A stretch of 64,000 bases of DNA from Brachyspira intermedia PWS/A (GTDB lineage: Bacteria; Spirochaetota; Brachyspiria; Brachyspirales; Brachyspiraceae): the NCBI RefSeq assembly GCF_000223215.1, contig NC_017243.1, positions 124,001 to 188,000 on the forward strand. Direction: 5' to 3'. Both the position numbers and the translations under genes were made by a program. The notes under the pieces are model-generated. The model saw only the letters and a list, made by a program, of their open reading frames with translations, ran no database searches and was not told the origin of the DNA. Position 1 is the stretch's first letter. The number at the start of each line of letters is the position of its first letter. Shown here piece after piece: positions 36,140 to 44,326 of the stretch.

Positions 36140-36811
36140 TTAGAAAATGTTAGCAACATATCTAAACATAAAAACTGCATGGCATACATTAGATATTATT
36201 AAAAGCGAATAAAATAAAGGTAAAAATAAAGTATATCTTCTATTCGCTTCATACATAGCAAGCCTGTAAAATACCATTGCTATATTTAAAAGAAGAAATC
36301 CGGTTAAATATAATATAGCTCCGTATTCACCAACGGCTGCGGCTATTTTTGATATAGCTATGAGCCAAACCCAATTTAATAAAAAATAATATATTGTTTC
36401 AGTAGCACCACGCCATCTGTATCCAAATACGCTTCTTAAAGTAATACCTAATGCACAAAGCCCTGTAATAATTCCAAAGAAACTCCAGCCCCATCCGTTT
36501 TGTAATGAAATTAAACATGGAGGAATATATATACCCCATATCATCATAATAAAAAAAGCATGTGATAATATATAAAAAACCTTTTTGGCTTTATTGTTAA
36601 AAGGGAAAAAATGATATATTGAATTTATTATATAAAATATTGTTAAAAAACTTGAGTATAAAGAAAATGAGGTAATTTCTCTTGCAGTTTTAGAATTAAT
36701 TATTAAAAGCACTAAGACAGCTATTGCAGAACTAGCACATATTATGCATATAACCGCACTTATCTTAGAAACAGAATTTTTTACTATATTATTATTCAAA
36801 TCAGCGTTCAT
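36140..36811 (-). CDS. Hemolysin III (YqfA/PAQR) family membrane protein
   Basis: 223 residues with seven predicted membrane helices. FYIINSIYHFF (near residue 62) carries the Ser/His of the family's first motif, and the later LSHAFFIMMIWGIYIPPCL aligns with the usual DH....I.GTYTP motif. The conserved Asp is Ser here, and only one of the C-terminal histidines is seen (SNVCHAVF). The usual metal site is therefore incomplete. Family members are integral membrane proteins, some called hemolysins on weak evidence. It precedes the acyl-CoA ligase gene in the same direction. Confidence 0.6.
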   Translation of the reverse strand: MNADLNNNIVKNSVSKISAVICIICASSAIAVLVLLIINSKTAREITSFSLYSSFLTIFYIINSIYHFFPFNNKAKKVFYILSHAFFIMMIWGIYIPPCLISLQNGWGWSFFGIITGLCALGITLRSVFGYRWRGATETIYYFLLNWVWLIAISKIAAAVGEYGAILYLTGFLLLNIAMVFYRLAMYEANRRYTLFLPLFYSLLIISNVCHAVFMFRYVANIF

Positions 36812-36987
36812 AGTGTTCTATATAATAAACCTTATTTATAATAAAGTAAATGGTAATTTATAACTATTTTCATATTAAAATAATTATGAGATTTAAAAAT
36901 TTCATTATCAAAATATAAATTTATACGATATATTAGAATTAAGATTATTTTTTGATAAATACAATTAAAATATAATAGGTATACAAA

Positions 36988-37974
36988 ATGATATTAAATA
37001 GCGAATTAAAACAAAATATTTTAAATAGGTTTAAAAATAAAAAAATAGCAGTTTTGCATGGCGGATTAAGCTCTGAGAGAGAAGTTTCACTTAGAAGCGG
37101 ACAGAATGTTTATAAGGCATTAACTAGCTTTGATGAAATTAAAGATAATTGTATTTTAATAGATGTTAAAGATTCTTATGAATTAGTAAAAACATTGAAA
37201 GAAAATAATATTGAATACTGCTATAATATTTTGCATGGCACATCAGGAGAGGATGGAACTATTCAGGGACTTTTGGAGAGTCTTAATATTAAATATACAG
37301 GCGAAAATATTTTAGTTAGTGCCGTTTGTATGAATAAGGTTTATACAAAAAGAATATGGAAGTCATCAAATGTATCTACTGCAGATTTTATGCTTCTTAA
37401 AGATGTTAAAGAGATTAATGATAATAATGTGAAAGGAAGCCTACTTTCTTTTAATTTCCCTATAATATTAAAGCCTATATCAGATGGTTCAAGTGTAGGA
37501 GTTCATTTGATAAAGACGAAATCAGAATTTGAAAATGTAGTAAAAGATATAAAAGATATTCAAAATTATTTCTTAGAGCCTTATATAAAAGGAAAAGAAA
37601 TTACAGTTGGATTAGTAAAACAAGATGATGATAATACTTATGTCTTTCCAATACTAGGAATAAATCCTAAAAATGAAATATACGATTATGAGGCAAAATA
37701 TACACCAGGAAAAACAGAAATGGAAATGCCTGCCAAATTATCAAAAGAAATGGAAAACAAAGTGGTAGAAACATGTAAGAAGGCTTATAGAGTTTTAGGC
37801 TGCAGCGGACTTTCAAGAATAGATGCTATAGTTGGCGATGATAATGAAGTTTATCTTATGGAAGTAAACACTCAAGGAGGTATGACAAATACTTCTGACA
37901 TACCTGCAATGGCCAAGCATATAAATCTTGATTTTAATGATCTTGTTTTATATATATTAGGTCTTTTAAAATAA
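36988..37974 (+). CDS. ddl: D-alanine--D-alanine ligase
   Basis: 328 residues, ATP-grasp fold. Conserved parts include KIAVLHGGLSSEREVSLRSG at residues 12-31, LHGTSGEDGTIQGLLE (about 81-96), PISDGSSVGV (about 166-175) and the metal-binding MEVNTQGG near 290. The last motif normally reads N-x-x-PGMT; here the proline is replaced (TQGGMT). The enzyme makes the D-Ala-D-Ala end of the peptidoglycan stem peptide. The gene stands alone with its own terminator, not inside a mur cluster. Confidence 0.9.
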   Translation: MILNSELKQNILNRFKNKKIAVLHGGLSSEREVSLRSGQNVYKALTSFDEIKDNCILIDVKDSYELVKTLKENNIEYCYNILHGTSGEDGTIQGLLESLNIKYTGENILVSAVCMNKVYTKRIWKSSNVSTADFMLLKDVKEINDNNVKGSLLSFNFPIILKPISDGSSVGVHLIKTKSEFENVVKDIKDIQNYFLEPYIKGKEITVGLVKQDDDNTYVFPILGINPKNEIYDYEAKYTPGKTEMEMPAKLSKEMENKVVETCKKAYRVLGCSGLSRIDAIVGDDNEVYLMEVNTQGGMTNTSDIPAMAKHINLDFNDLVLYILGLLK

Positions 37975-37995
37975 TCTTTGTTATTAATTAAATAA

Positions 37996-38036
37996 AAAAC
38001 AGATATGCATGTATTTATTTGCATATCTGTTTTATT
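37996..38036 (+). terminator. Terminator after ddl
   Basis: Arms AAAACAGATATGCA / TGCATATCTGTTTT around a 10-base loop, T-rich tail, 21 bases past the stop. Confidence 0.85.
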
Positions 38037-38037
38037 A

Positions 38038-38349
38038 TATACTGAAAATTTTAAAGTTTCTTAAATACACAATTTTTAATTTAAGTTATTTGTGGGGACT
38101 AGTCCCCACACCCCCAGTTCTTTTATTGATATAAGGCGAAGCCCGCCTCACGAAGTGTGCCTACGGCAGGCGAGAACCAAAAGAACTGCATTTTTAACCT
38201 AAATTTTAGGTATTACCATACGTTTAATACATATTGTAATAATATAAGGTTGTAGCACTTGCGTTTTTTGCAACTTTTTTGTGCGTCAAAAAAGTTGATA
38301 ATAATTATATAATATGCAATAGTCGGCAAAATGAAATCGTTTCAGTATA
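38038..38349. repeat. R1 MITE-like repeat, copy d (best bounded)
   Basis: Left end TATACTGAAAATTTTAAAG (38038) and right end TTTCAGTATA (38340-38349) are inverted copies. Inside are a perfect 18-base palindrome GTGGGGACT/AGTCCCCAC (38092-38109), a long arm pair AGTTCTTTT/AAAAGAACT enclosing GC-rich GGCG/CGCC hairpins, and the hairpin CAACTTTTTT/AAAAAAGTTG around GTGCGTC (38271-38297). No gene is present in this gap. Confidence 0.7.
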
Positions 38350-38359
38350 TATTAATTTT

Positions 38360-39192
38360 TTATATCATAGTCATTAAATTTGAATAATCGTTTTTATATT
38401 CCATTTGATCAAGCATTACAGAAATCTCTCCTCTATGATGAGTGGCATGATTTAAGGCATGCATTATCAAATGGTATCTAGGCTTTTTTATTACCGCATT
38501 AGGAATAATTACTTTTCCTGATATATTAAAATCTTCTATACTATTAACAATAGCTATTATAACATCATCTAATTTTTTTCTTATATCTATTAAACTGTTT
38601 AAATCTTCATCTATATTTATATTGAAAGTAAAATCTTCATTTAGATAGTTTAATATATCTTCATTTTCTATTTTCTTTTTGCTTGAATATTTTCTGTATA
38701 CATTAAAGAAATATATATCGCATTGAATAATATGTTTAAATGTTCCAAGCACAGATTTGAAATATGCATTAGTTTCTTTTATTAAATCTTCTTCTTTGAC
38801 TGTAAGAAGAATTTCAATAAGTTTTTTATTGGCATTCTTATTGTATAAAGCCATCATATTCATGATTTTTTTTGCTGTTTTATCTATAGGCTTTTTATTT
38901 TGACTGTTTTCTATATCTTTCTTTTTTTCATCTATTTTTTTACTTACTTCTTTTGTGGTATTATCTTTTTTTGCATTTAGAAGATTAGATTTCATTTCTT
39001 TTACTTTATCTGTAATATTTTTCTTTTCTTCCTGAAGTTTTTTTAATTGATTTGTTTTTAATTCTTTAACATTCTTTTTTAAATCTTTAGTTATAGATGA
39101 TTTAATTTTTTCAATATCCTTTATTTTTTATCCAGCTTTTTTGATTCAGTTTCTATTTTTCTTGCAAGCTCTTTAACTTTATTGTCAATCAT
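38360..39192 (-). CDS. DinB-like protein with N-terminal coiled coil, frame broken at an A6 run
   Basis: The intact downstream frame (38360-38995, 211 residues) has a DinB/YfiT-type four-helix domain: FKHIIQCDIYFF and YHLIMHALNHATHHRGEIS give the three-histidine metal site. On the minus strand an ATG at 39192 opens MIDNKVKELARKIETESKK and stops at a TAA. The stop follows six A (plus-strand T6, 39124-39129). A -1 shift there continues as an unbroken Lys/Glu coiled coil into the 211-residue frame. The full product would be about 278 residues. DinB proteins often bind metals and act in thiol-dependent or stress functions. Confidence 0.6.
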
Positions 39193-39281
39193 ATAATTAA
39201 ATCCTACTCAAATGAATATTTTTTATATTATATTATTTTTGTTTTTATAATTCAATATTTAATATTGTTTTTTGAGAGATA

Positions 39282-39315
39282 AAAAAAGATGCCGTGAGAT
39301 AACAGCATCTTTTTT
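39282..39315 (-). terminator. Terminator of the lipoprotein gene at 39342-40106
   Basis: Arms AAAAAAGATGC / GCATCTTTTTT with a 10-base loop; on the minus strand the hairpin ends in a U-run, 27 bases after the stop. Confidence 0.75.
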
Positions 39316-39341
39316 ATTATATAAGAACAGATAATTATTTA

Positions 39342-40106
39342 TTATTGTATATCTCTGTAAGGTGAAGTACCTGTATATCTAGGTTTGTAATCACTATTTC
39401 CTTGAGCAGTAATATAGAAATCATATAAAGTAACAGTACCGTCATCATTAACTACACCTATAGGGTCATACTGCCAGAATTTATGAGCTTCAAAAGTTAT
39501 ATCTGCTCCTCCATTAGGATCTCCAGTTCTTCCTAATTCAGCGGATATCCAACCTGCAGGTGATCCTAAAGCACTCCATTTTTCAGGTACAGCATAAGGG
39601 AATACATATCCTGTTTTTGTATCAACAGCCACTAAGAAATTGTCTAAATCAACTTCTAGCATTCCAGCTACGATGACAAGTTTACCTATATACCTATAGA
39701 AATAGAATTGTTTTTCTATATCATTTCTTATTACTTTTTCAAAAGGATTAATTCCTCTATATACATATACTTTTAGTCCATTTATTGGGAATGGTTTACT
39801 TGGCTGTTCAGAAGGCATTTGGTTTCCGCTTTCTCCGTCTGGGGCATTGTAAATATAGCATGTATTAGTACCATCATTATCTGCTGTCCATTGTCTAGGA
39901 CCTGTAGCAGCTGTTCCGTCATCTTTGAAGAATGTGAATGTTGGTACAGTCTTATTGTCTGTTTCAAATTTTAAAAATACTTCATCAAAATTAACAGATG
40001 TTGTTCTAAGTGGAAGCTTATTATCTGTTGGGTTATTTGGGTTGTTTTTTGAACATGATATAATAATTATCATAGACAAAATTAAAATAGATATTTTTTT
40101 AATCAT
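39342..40106 (-). CDS. Hypothetical lipoprotein, paralogue of the one at 40862
   Basis: 254 residues; signal MIKKISILILSMIIIISC with lipobox Cys, then an Asn/Pro-rich linker. The rest is beta-rich. Its second half parallels the lipoprotein at 40862-41725: LDNFLVAVDTKTGYVFPYA against LDNYLIAIDTYSKFIFAYA, QYDPIGVVNDDGTVTLY against EYDPIGFIDKNKNIILY, and PRYTGT in both. The two genes flank a third lipoprotein gene and are divergent. The family looks genus-restricted; the role is unknown beyond an envelope location. Confidence 0.65.
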   Translation of the reverse strand: MIKKISILILSMIIIISCSKNNPNNPTDNKLPLRTTSVNFDEVFLKFETDNKTVPTFTFFKDDGTAATGPRQWTADNDGTNTCYIYNAPDGESGNQMPSEQPSKPFPINGLKVYVYRGINPFEKVIRNDIEKQFYFYRYIGKLVIVAGMLEVDLDNFLVAVDTKTGYVFPYAVPEKWSALGSPAGWISAELGRTGDPNGGADITFEAHKFWQYDPIGVVNDDGTVTLYDFYITAQGNSDYKPRYTGTSPYRDIQ

Positions 40107-40386
40107 AAATTTTTACTCCCTACATTTTTGAAGAATTGTAGTTTATTTTAAATAAAATTCAACTAATCAAATATATTTAAATATAAAAAATAAACACTTT
40201 TTATACAATGTCTTTTTAATAATAAAAAATAATAATACATTTTATACAAAAATGATTTTTATACATATTTTACAAATAAAAAGAAATACATTTTACTAAA
40301 TTCATATATTTTTTATATTGAGTTTTTATGTATGTTATTTTAATATGTTCTAGTTAAAATAATATTAATAATTGGAGTAAAGCAAT

Positions 40387-40848
40387 ATGAAAAAAACAGC
40401 TATTTTATTAAGTTTAATTTTGTCAGCATTTATTATATCATCATGTGCTGAAAAAAATCCTAATAATCCAAACGACAACAGTAACAATATTCCTCTTTCA
40501 GAAAGAGCAGGAAAATATACAGGCACAATTGCTCAAATAAACAATATGTCATTGGAAATGATTCTTAATAATACAGGAAGTTTAACATCATTGAAAGTTA
40601 ATAATGAAGAAAGTTTAGATCAAAGTAATCCTATAAATGTAGGAGATTCTACTTCAAAATCAACAACTTTTGGACCTTTTAATGCTACTATTAAACTTGG
40701 AGGTAATCCTGCAAGTGCACAAGTACAAATAACATTTAAATCTGGAACAGATAAAACTTTAGGTGCTTCAGTTGATATAGATATAATAGATGATGGTAAG
40801 TTTGATCCATCTATTAAAGATGTTATTTTAAACTATCAAGCTAATTAA
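40387..40848 (+). CDS. Hypothetical small lipoprotein
   Basis: 153 residues; signal and lipobox MKKTAILLSLILSAFIISSC, then AEKNPNNPNDNSNN linker and a beta-rich domain (ERAGKYTGTIAQINN and onward). The SERAGKYTGT start of the mature domain resembles SKRKGTYEGI in the lipoprotein at 55797, so both may belong to one family of small envelope proteins. GGAG before the ATG. Only 13 bases separate it from the next lipoprotein gene, implying an operon. Confidence 0.65.
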   Translation: MKKTAILLSLILSAFIISSCAEKNPNNPNDNSNNIPLSERAGKYTGTIAQINNMSLEMILNNTGSLTSLKVNNEESLDQSNPINVGDSTSKSTTFGPFNATIKLGGNPASAQVQITFKSGTDKTLGASVDIDIIDDGKFDPSIKDVILNYQAN

Positions 40849-40861
40849 TTAAATTTTTTAT

Positions 40862-41725
40862 ATGAAGAACATACTATATCTAGTGATAATTACAGCTTTT
40901 TTATGCTCCTGCATGAATCCTTTTAATTCAAGATCAAAGTATTATTATAATGCCAATAAAAATCAGAATTATCCAGATATAGATATGCCTTCATATAGTA
41001 AAGATGATACGACAGATCCTTTTAATAGCAAAGAGGATTGGAACAGAATAGATTATAAATTTAATGGAAATGAACTTTATAATTATTTTATGAAGATAAG
41101 TTTTGAAGTTACAACTGTTCCTGTATATTCTTTCTTTATTCCAAATGATGGAAGAGAATGGAAAAAAAATACTAAAAGTGATTATGATGAATATACTTTC
41201 GATGCTAGCGATGATGGAAATACAACAGAAAGTCCTTTATTTCCTGATCGACCTTTATCAATAAGTCCTATGACAGTATATCGTTATGGTAAAAACCCTT
41301 TAGTAAGCTCTGATGGATTTTATAATTCTTCTGAAAGGATAAAGAGATTTTTCTTTATAAGAGCAGAAGGAACAGCAGGGGTTAAACTAGATAATTACCT
41401 TATAGCGATAGATACATACAGTAAATTTATATTCGCTTATGCTAAAATAACAAAATATTCTGATATATTAGGTCAGCTTCTTCCTACAGATTTTGAAGCT
41501 ATAGAGCATTATCATCAAAAAAGAAAATTTTATGAGTATGACCCTATAGGCTTTATTGATAAAAATAAAAATATTATTCTATATCAAGTATATGAAGATG
41601 ATATGACAGCTAATTCCTCAAAATATGTACCTAGATATACAGGCACAGGAGGAAAAGCAGCCGAGCAGATAGATAAAACTACAACAGGTCATTCTCCTTA
41701 TGCAATAGAACCAGCAAATCAATAA
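40862..41725 (+). CDS. Hypothetical lipoprotein, second gene of the pair
   Basis: 287 residues; lipobox in MKNILYLVIITAFLCSC. The mature part shares its C-terminal two-thirds plan with the lipoprotein at 39342-40106 (see the LDNYLIAID, EYDPIGF and PRYTGT segments). It has extra Asp/Asn-rich insertions. No enzyme motif is seen. Its stop codon abuts the stop of recX on the other strand with no spacer, so the two transcripts must overlap. Confidence 0.65.
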   Translation: MKNILYLVIITAFLCSCMNPFNSRSKYYYNANKNQNYPDIDMPSYSKDDTTDPFNSKEDWNRIDYKFNGNELYNYFMKISFEVTTVPVYSFFIPNDGREWKKNTKSDYDEYTFDASDDGNTTESPLFPDRPLSISPMTVYRYGKNPLVSSDGFYNSSERIKRFFFIRAEGTAGVKLDNYLIAIDTYSKFIFAYAKITKYSDILGQLLPTDFEAIEHYHQKRKFYEYDPIGFIDKNKNIILYQVYEDDMTANSSKYVPRYTGTGGKAAEQIDKTTTGHSPYAIEPANQ

Positions 41726-42349
41726 TTACTCTTTATAATTTTCTTTTTTATCTATATATTTTCTCACTAGAGTTTTGATTCTATCGTATTTGAAACCTTT
41801 ACGCATTAATGTCTTTATAATATAATCTTCTTTTCTTTCTTTATGTTCATATAGTTTATAATATTTTCTTATAGCATCTTTTAAGGCTTTATCATCTATT
41901 CTATCGCTTATAGAGTTTTGTGCTTTTTCTATCAAACTTGGTTTTACTTTATTTTTCTTTAAATAATCTATTATATGTCTTTTGCTTTTGCCTTTAAGCT
42001 TTAAACTATTAATAGCTATTTTTACGAATCTTTTATCATCTATAAGATCATATTCTTTGCAGTAATTTACGGCATGTCTTATGAATCTTTTTTTATGCCC
42101 TTTTTTTGTGAGTTTTTCTCTAAGCATACCCTCGCTTATAAATCCGCGTTTAAGTATAGATACTGCAGATTTTCTTGCGGCAGACTCGAAAGCTCTGAAT
42201 CTTATATGAGGTATTTCATCGTATTCAAGTTCCATTCCCTCATATAAATCTAGTTCATAGAGTCCGTTTTTTGGTATAGTGAATACATCTCCGCCTGATA
42301 CTTTGATATGTATCTTATCGCCTTTTAATTTCATTTTTAAAATAACCAT
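41726..42349 (-). CDS. recX: Regulatory protein RecX
   Basis: About 207 residues from the second in-frame ATG. RecX three-helix repeats are visible: RKSAVSILKRGFISEGMLREKL, AVNYCKEYDLIDDKRFVKIAI and DYIIKTLMRKGFKYDRIKTLV. RecX modulates RecA filaments. An N-terminal segment of about 50 residues (KGDKIHIKVSGGDVFTIPKNG) precedes the repeats. The frame is open to 42385 and a further ATG lies at 42334; none of the three starts has a clear Shine-Dalgarno, so the start is uncertain. recA is not in this window. Confidence 0.75.
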   Translation of the reverse strand: MVILKMKLKGDKIHIKVSGGDVFTIPKNGLYELDLYEGMELEYDEIPHIRFRAFESAARKSAVSILKRGFISEGMLREKLTKKGHKKRFIRHAVNYCKEYDLIDDKRFVKIAINSLKLKGKSKRHIIDYLKKNKVKPSLIEKAQNSISDRIDDKALKDAIRKYYKLYEHKERKEDYIIKTLMRKGFKYDRIKTLVRKYIDKKENYKE

Positions 42350-42405
42350 AATAGAAATATTATAATAAATACAAATAGTTTTCAAGTATTAAATTTAAAA
42401 ACTTT

Positions 42406-42427
42406 ATTTACATACCCCGCCCTTTAG
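42406..42427. repeat. Solitary R2 A' motif
   Basis: TTACATACCCCGCCCTTTAG stands alone without its B, C and mirror partners, 80 bases before an R1 fragment. It may be a remnant of a truncated R2 unit. Confidence 0.5.
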
Positions 42428-42479
42428 TTTTTTTGATTTTTTCTACATTTGATGGATTTATTTATAATATTTAATATGA

Positions 42480-42583
42480 AGTTCTAGTAATTGCGTTTTT
42501 TGCAACTTTTTTGTGCGGCAAAAAAGTTGATAATTTTACATAAAGTCATTGATTGACAAACTTAAAAATTTTCAGTATATACT
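42480..42583. repeat. R1 MITE-like repeat, copy e (right-end fragment)
   Basis: Hairpin CAACTTTTTT/AAAAAAGTTG around GTGCGGC (about 42503-42529) and a perfect right terminus TGACAAACTTAAAAATTTTC then AGTATATACT (42554-42583). The left part of the element is not present. It lies downstream of the methyltransferase gene; the rest of the 42386-42669 gap has no gene. Confidence 0.65.
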
Positions 42584-42669
42584 AGCTTATTGAGTATATA
42601 TAATATTCTTTTAATTATAAAAAAAGCTATGTGTGTGAGTAAATAATAAAACTTAAAAAATACATGAAA

Positions 42670-44286
42670 CTAAAAAATAAAATCATCTGTATTTTCTGAT
42701 ATCTTCTTTTTTAGTATGTTTCTTTTGATCTTGATTTCTTTTAATATATCCGAAGCTAATTTAACATCTTTAAGAGATTTTCTTATCTGCCAAAATCCAG
42801 TGTCCCATAAAGATATTTTGAATTTTTCTTTATTGATTTTTTCTATGTTGGAATAAAAATATTTATAAAGTTCTTCTGCACTATTCATCAATTCAGATGC
42901 TTCATCAGATATATAGTCTTTGTTATTTTCTAAATATTCAAAGCAGAATCTTTTTTCATTATCGTATTTGAAGAAAGTACAGCCTGAATATACTTTTTTA
43001 TAATCAAAAGGGTAAAAATGATTTATGATAGTGTAGTATTTATCTTTATAAAATATATTATCCATAGAGGATGTTTGATTGGAAGTAGAGAATAAAGTCC
43101 ATACTACACAGTCTAATATAAATTTTCTATTAAGTTCATTTTTAGGTATACAAAATTGATCGCTTCCATTAAGCCAGTCAACTTTAGCAGTTCTTCTAAC
43201 GGCATGTATTATCATGGCTTTTTCAAAATTTTCTTTTGTGATTGAAAGAGAGCCGGCAGAAGCCTGAGGAGCAGAAAATATTGCTGTAAGATTTTGTTTT
43301 TGCAAATCACTTCCGCAGCTCATAAGTGAACCTATAAATCCTTCGCATACTTTATCTCTTATATCTTTTCCTGATGTTTTTACTTTTATTGCTGATGAAA
43401 GCGGTACAAATGTTGATGAAGTTTTTATCCTTTTTATCCATTTGTTAAGAAGATTATCACTTTCTATTACATTATAACTTTTTTTATTTATTATATTGCA
43501 ATTATCATCAAGAACATCGAGAATAATATTTTCAGTTTTTATATTATGATTATTATTTATTTCCCAAATTATAAAGCTTACAGGAAATGGTGTAGTTTTT
43601 GATGTGTTGTCAAAATTAGATGAAGAGAAAATAAAGCCATTTAAAAATTTGTAATTGCATACCTTGTTTCTAAACTTTTCATTGTTATTGTATTTTATAT
43701 AATTAGTTTTAGAAAATATTGCAAGATAAACTTTATCATTGTTTCTAAACTCTTTATGTATTCTAAACATAAACTGAGCATATAATTCTCTTGAGGCATC
43801 GCCAAGTTTTTCTTTATGCATCAAATCTCTAATCTTGCTTATGCTTACATTTTTTTTGCTTTTAGAGTTTGTACCTGCTACCTGACTTGTGGCATAAGGA
43901 GGATTGATTAATATAATCCATTTTATGTCTTTATTATTTAAATCATATTGAAGATTTTGAGGAAGTTTATTATATTCAAAATCATTATCTTTTATATCAT
44001 CATTAAGGTAATCATATTGAAATAGGCAGGCATTTTTAAATTTTTCTTTAGAATATTCTATATCATTTTCATCTATTGTAGACATATAAAGATATTTATG
44101 ATATTTCTCATCAAGATAATATTCTAAATTTCCTGTACCAGAGGACATATCCCATATTCGATAATTGCCGTTTTCTAATTCTTTTTTGTCTATTACATCA
44201 AATATATATGATAAAGATTTTTCAGCAAAATTTAAAGGAGTATAGAATTCTCCTAAATATCTCTGTTTAGAATCATGTTCATTCAT
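42670..44286 (-). CDS. Orphan N6-adenine DNA methyltransferase
   Basis: 538 residues. GEFYTP near the N-terminus, WDMSSGTGNLEYYLDE (SAM-binding motif I, about residues 45-60) and LINPPYA (catalytic NPPY motif IV, about 126-132) are those of Type I/IIG-like N6-adenine methylases. The C-terminal half may be the target-recognition part. No restriction subunit lies next to it. It is preceded by the M23 peptidase gene 40 bases upstream on the same strand. It could be a regulatory methylase or the remnant of a restriction-modification system. Confidence 0.75.
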   Translation of the reverse strand: MNEHDSKQRYLGEFYTPLNFAEKSLSYIFDVIDKKELENGNYRIWDMSSGTGNLEYYLDEKYHKYLYMSTIDENDIEYSKEKFKNACLFQYDYLNDDIKDNDFEYNKLPQNLQYDLNNKDIKWIILINPPYATSQVAGTNSKSKKNVSISKIRDLMHKEKLGDASRELYAQFMFRIHKEFRNNDKVYLAIFSKTNYIKYNNNEKFRNKVCNYKFLNGFIFSSSNFDNTSKTTPFPVSFIIWEINNNHNIKTENIILDVLDDNCNIINKKSYNVIESDNLLNKWIKRIKTSSTFVPLSSAIKVKTSGKDIRDKVCEGFIGSLMSCGSDLQKQNLTAIFSAPQASAGSLSITKENFEKAMIIHAVRRTAKVDWLNGSDQFCIPKNELNRKFILDCVVWTLFSTSNQTSSMDNIFYKDKYYTIINHFYPFDYKKVYSGCTFFKYDNEKRFCFEYLENNKDYISDEASELMNSAEELYKYFYSNIEKINKEKFKISLWDTGFWQIRKSLKDVKLASDILKEIKIKRNILKKKISENTDDFIF

Positions 44287-44326
44287 ATAATACTAGAGTA
44301 ATAGATTTAGTATAAAAATATAAATA

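Noticed and set aside
36988-37974. Ddl as pseudogene because the PG of the metal motif is altered
   Set aside because: All other motifs and the full length are intact; one substitution does not justify calling it inactive.
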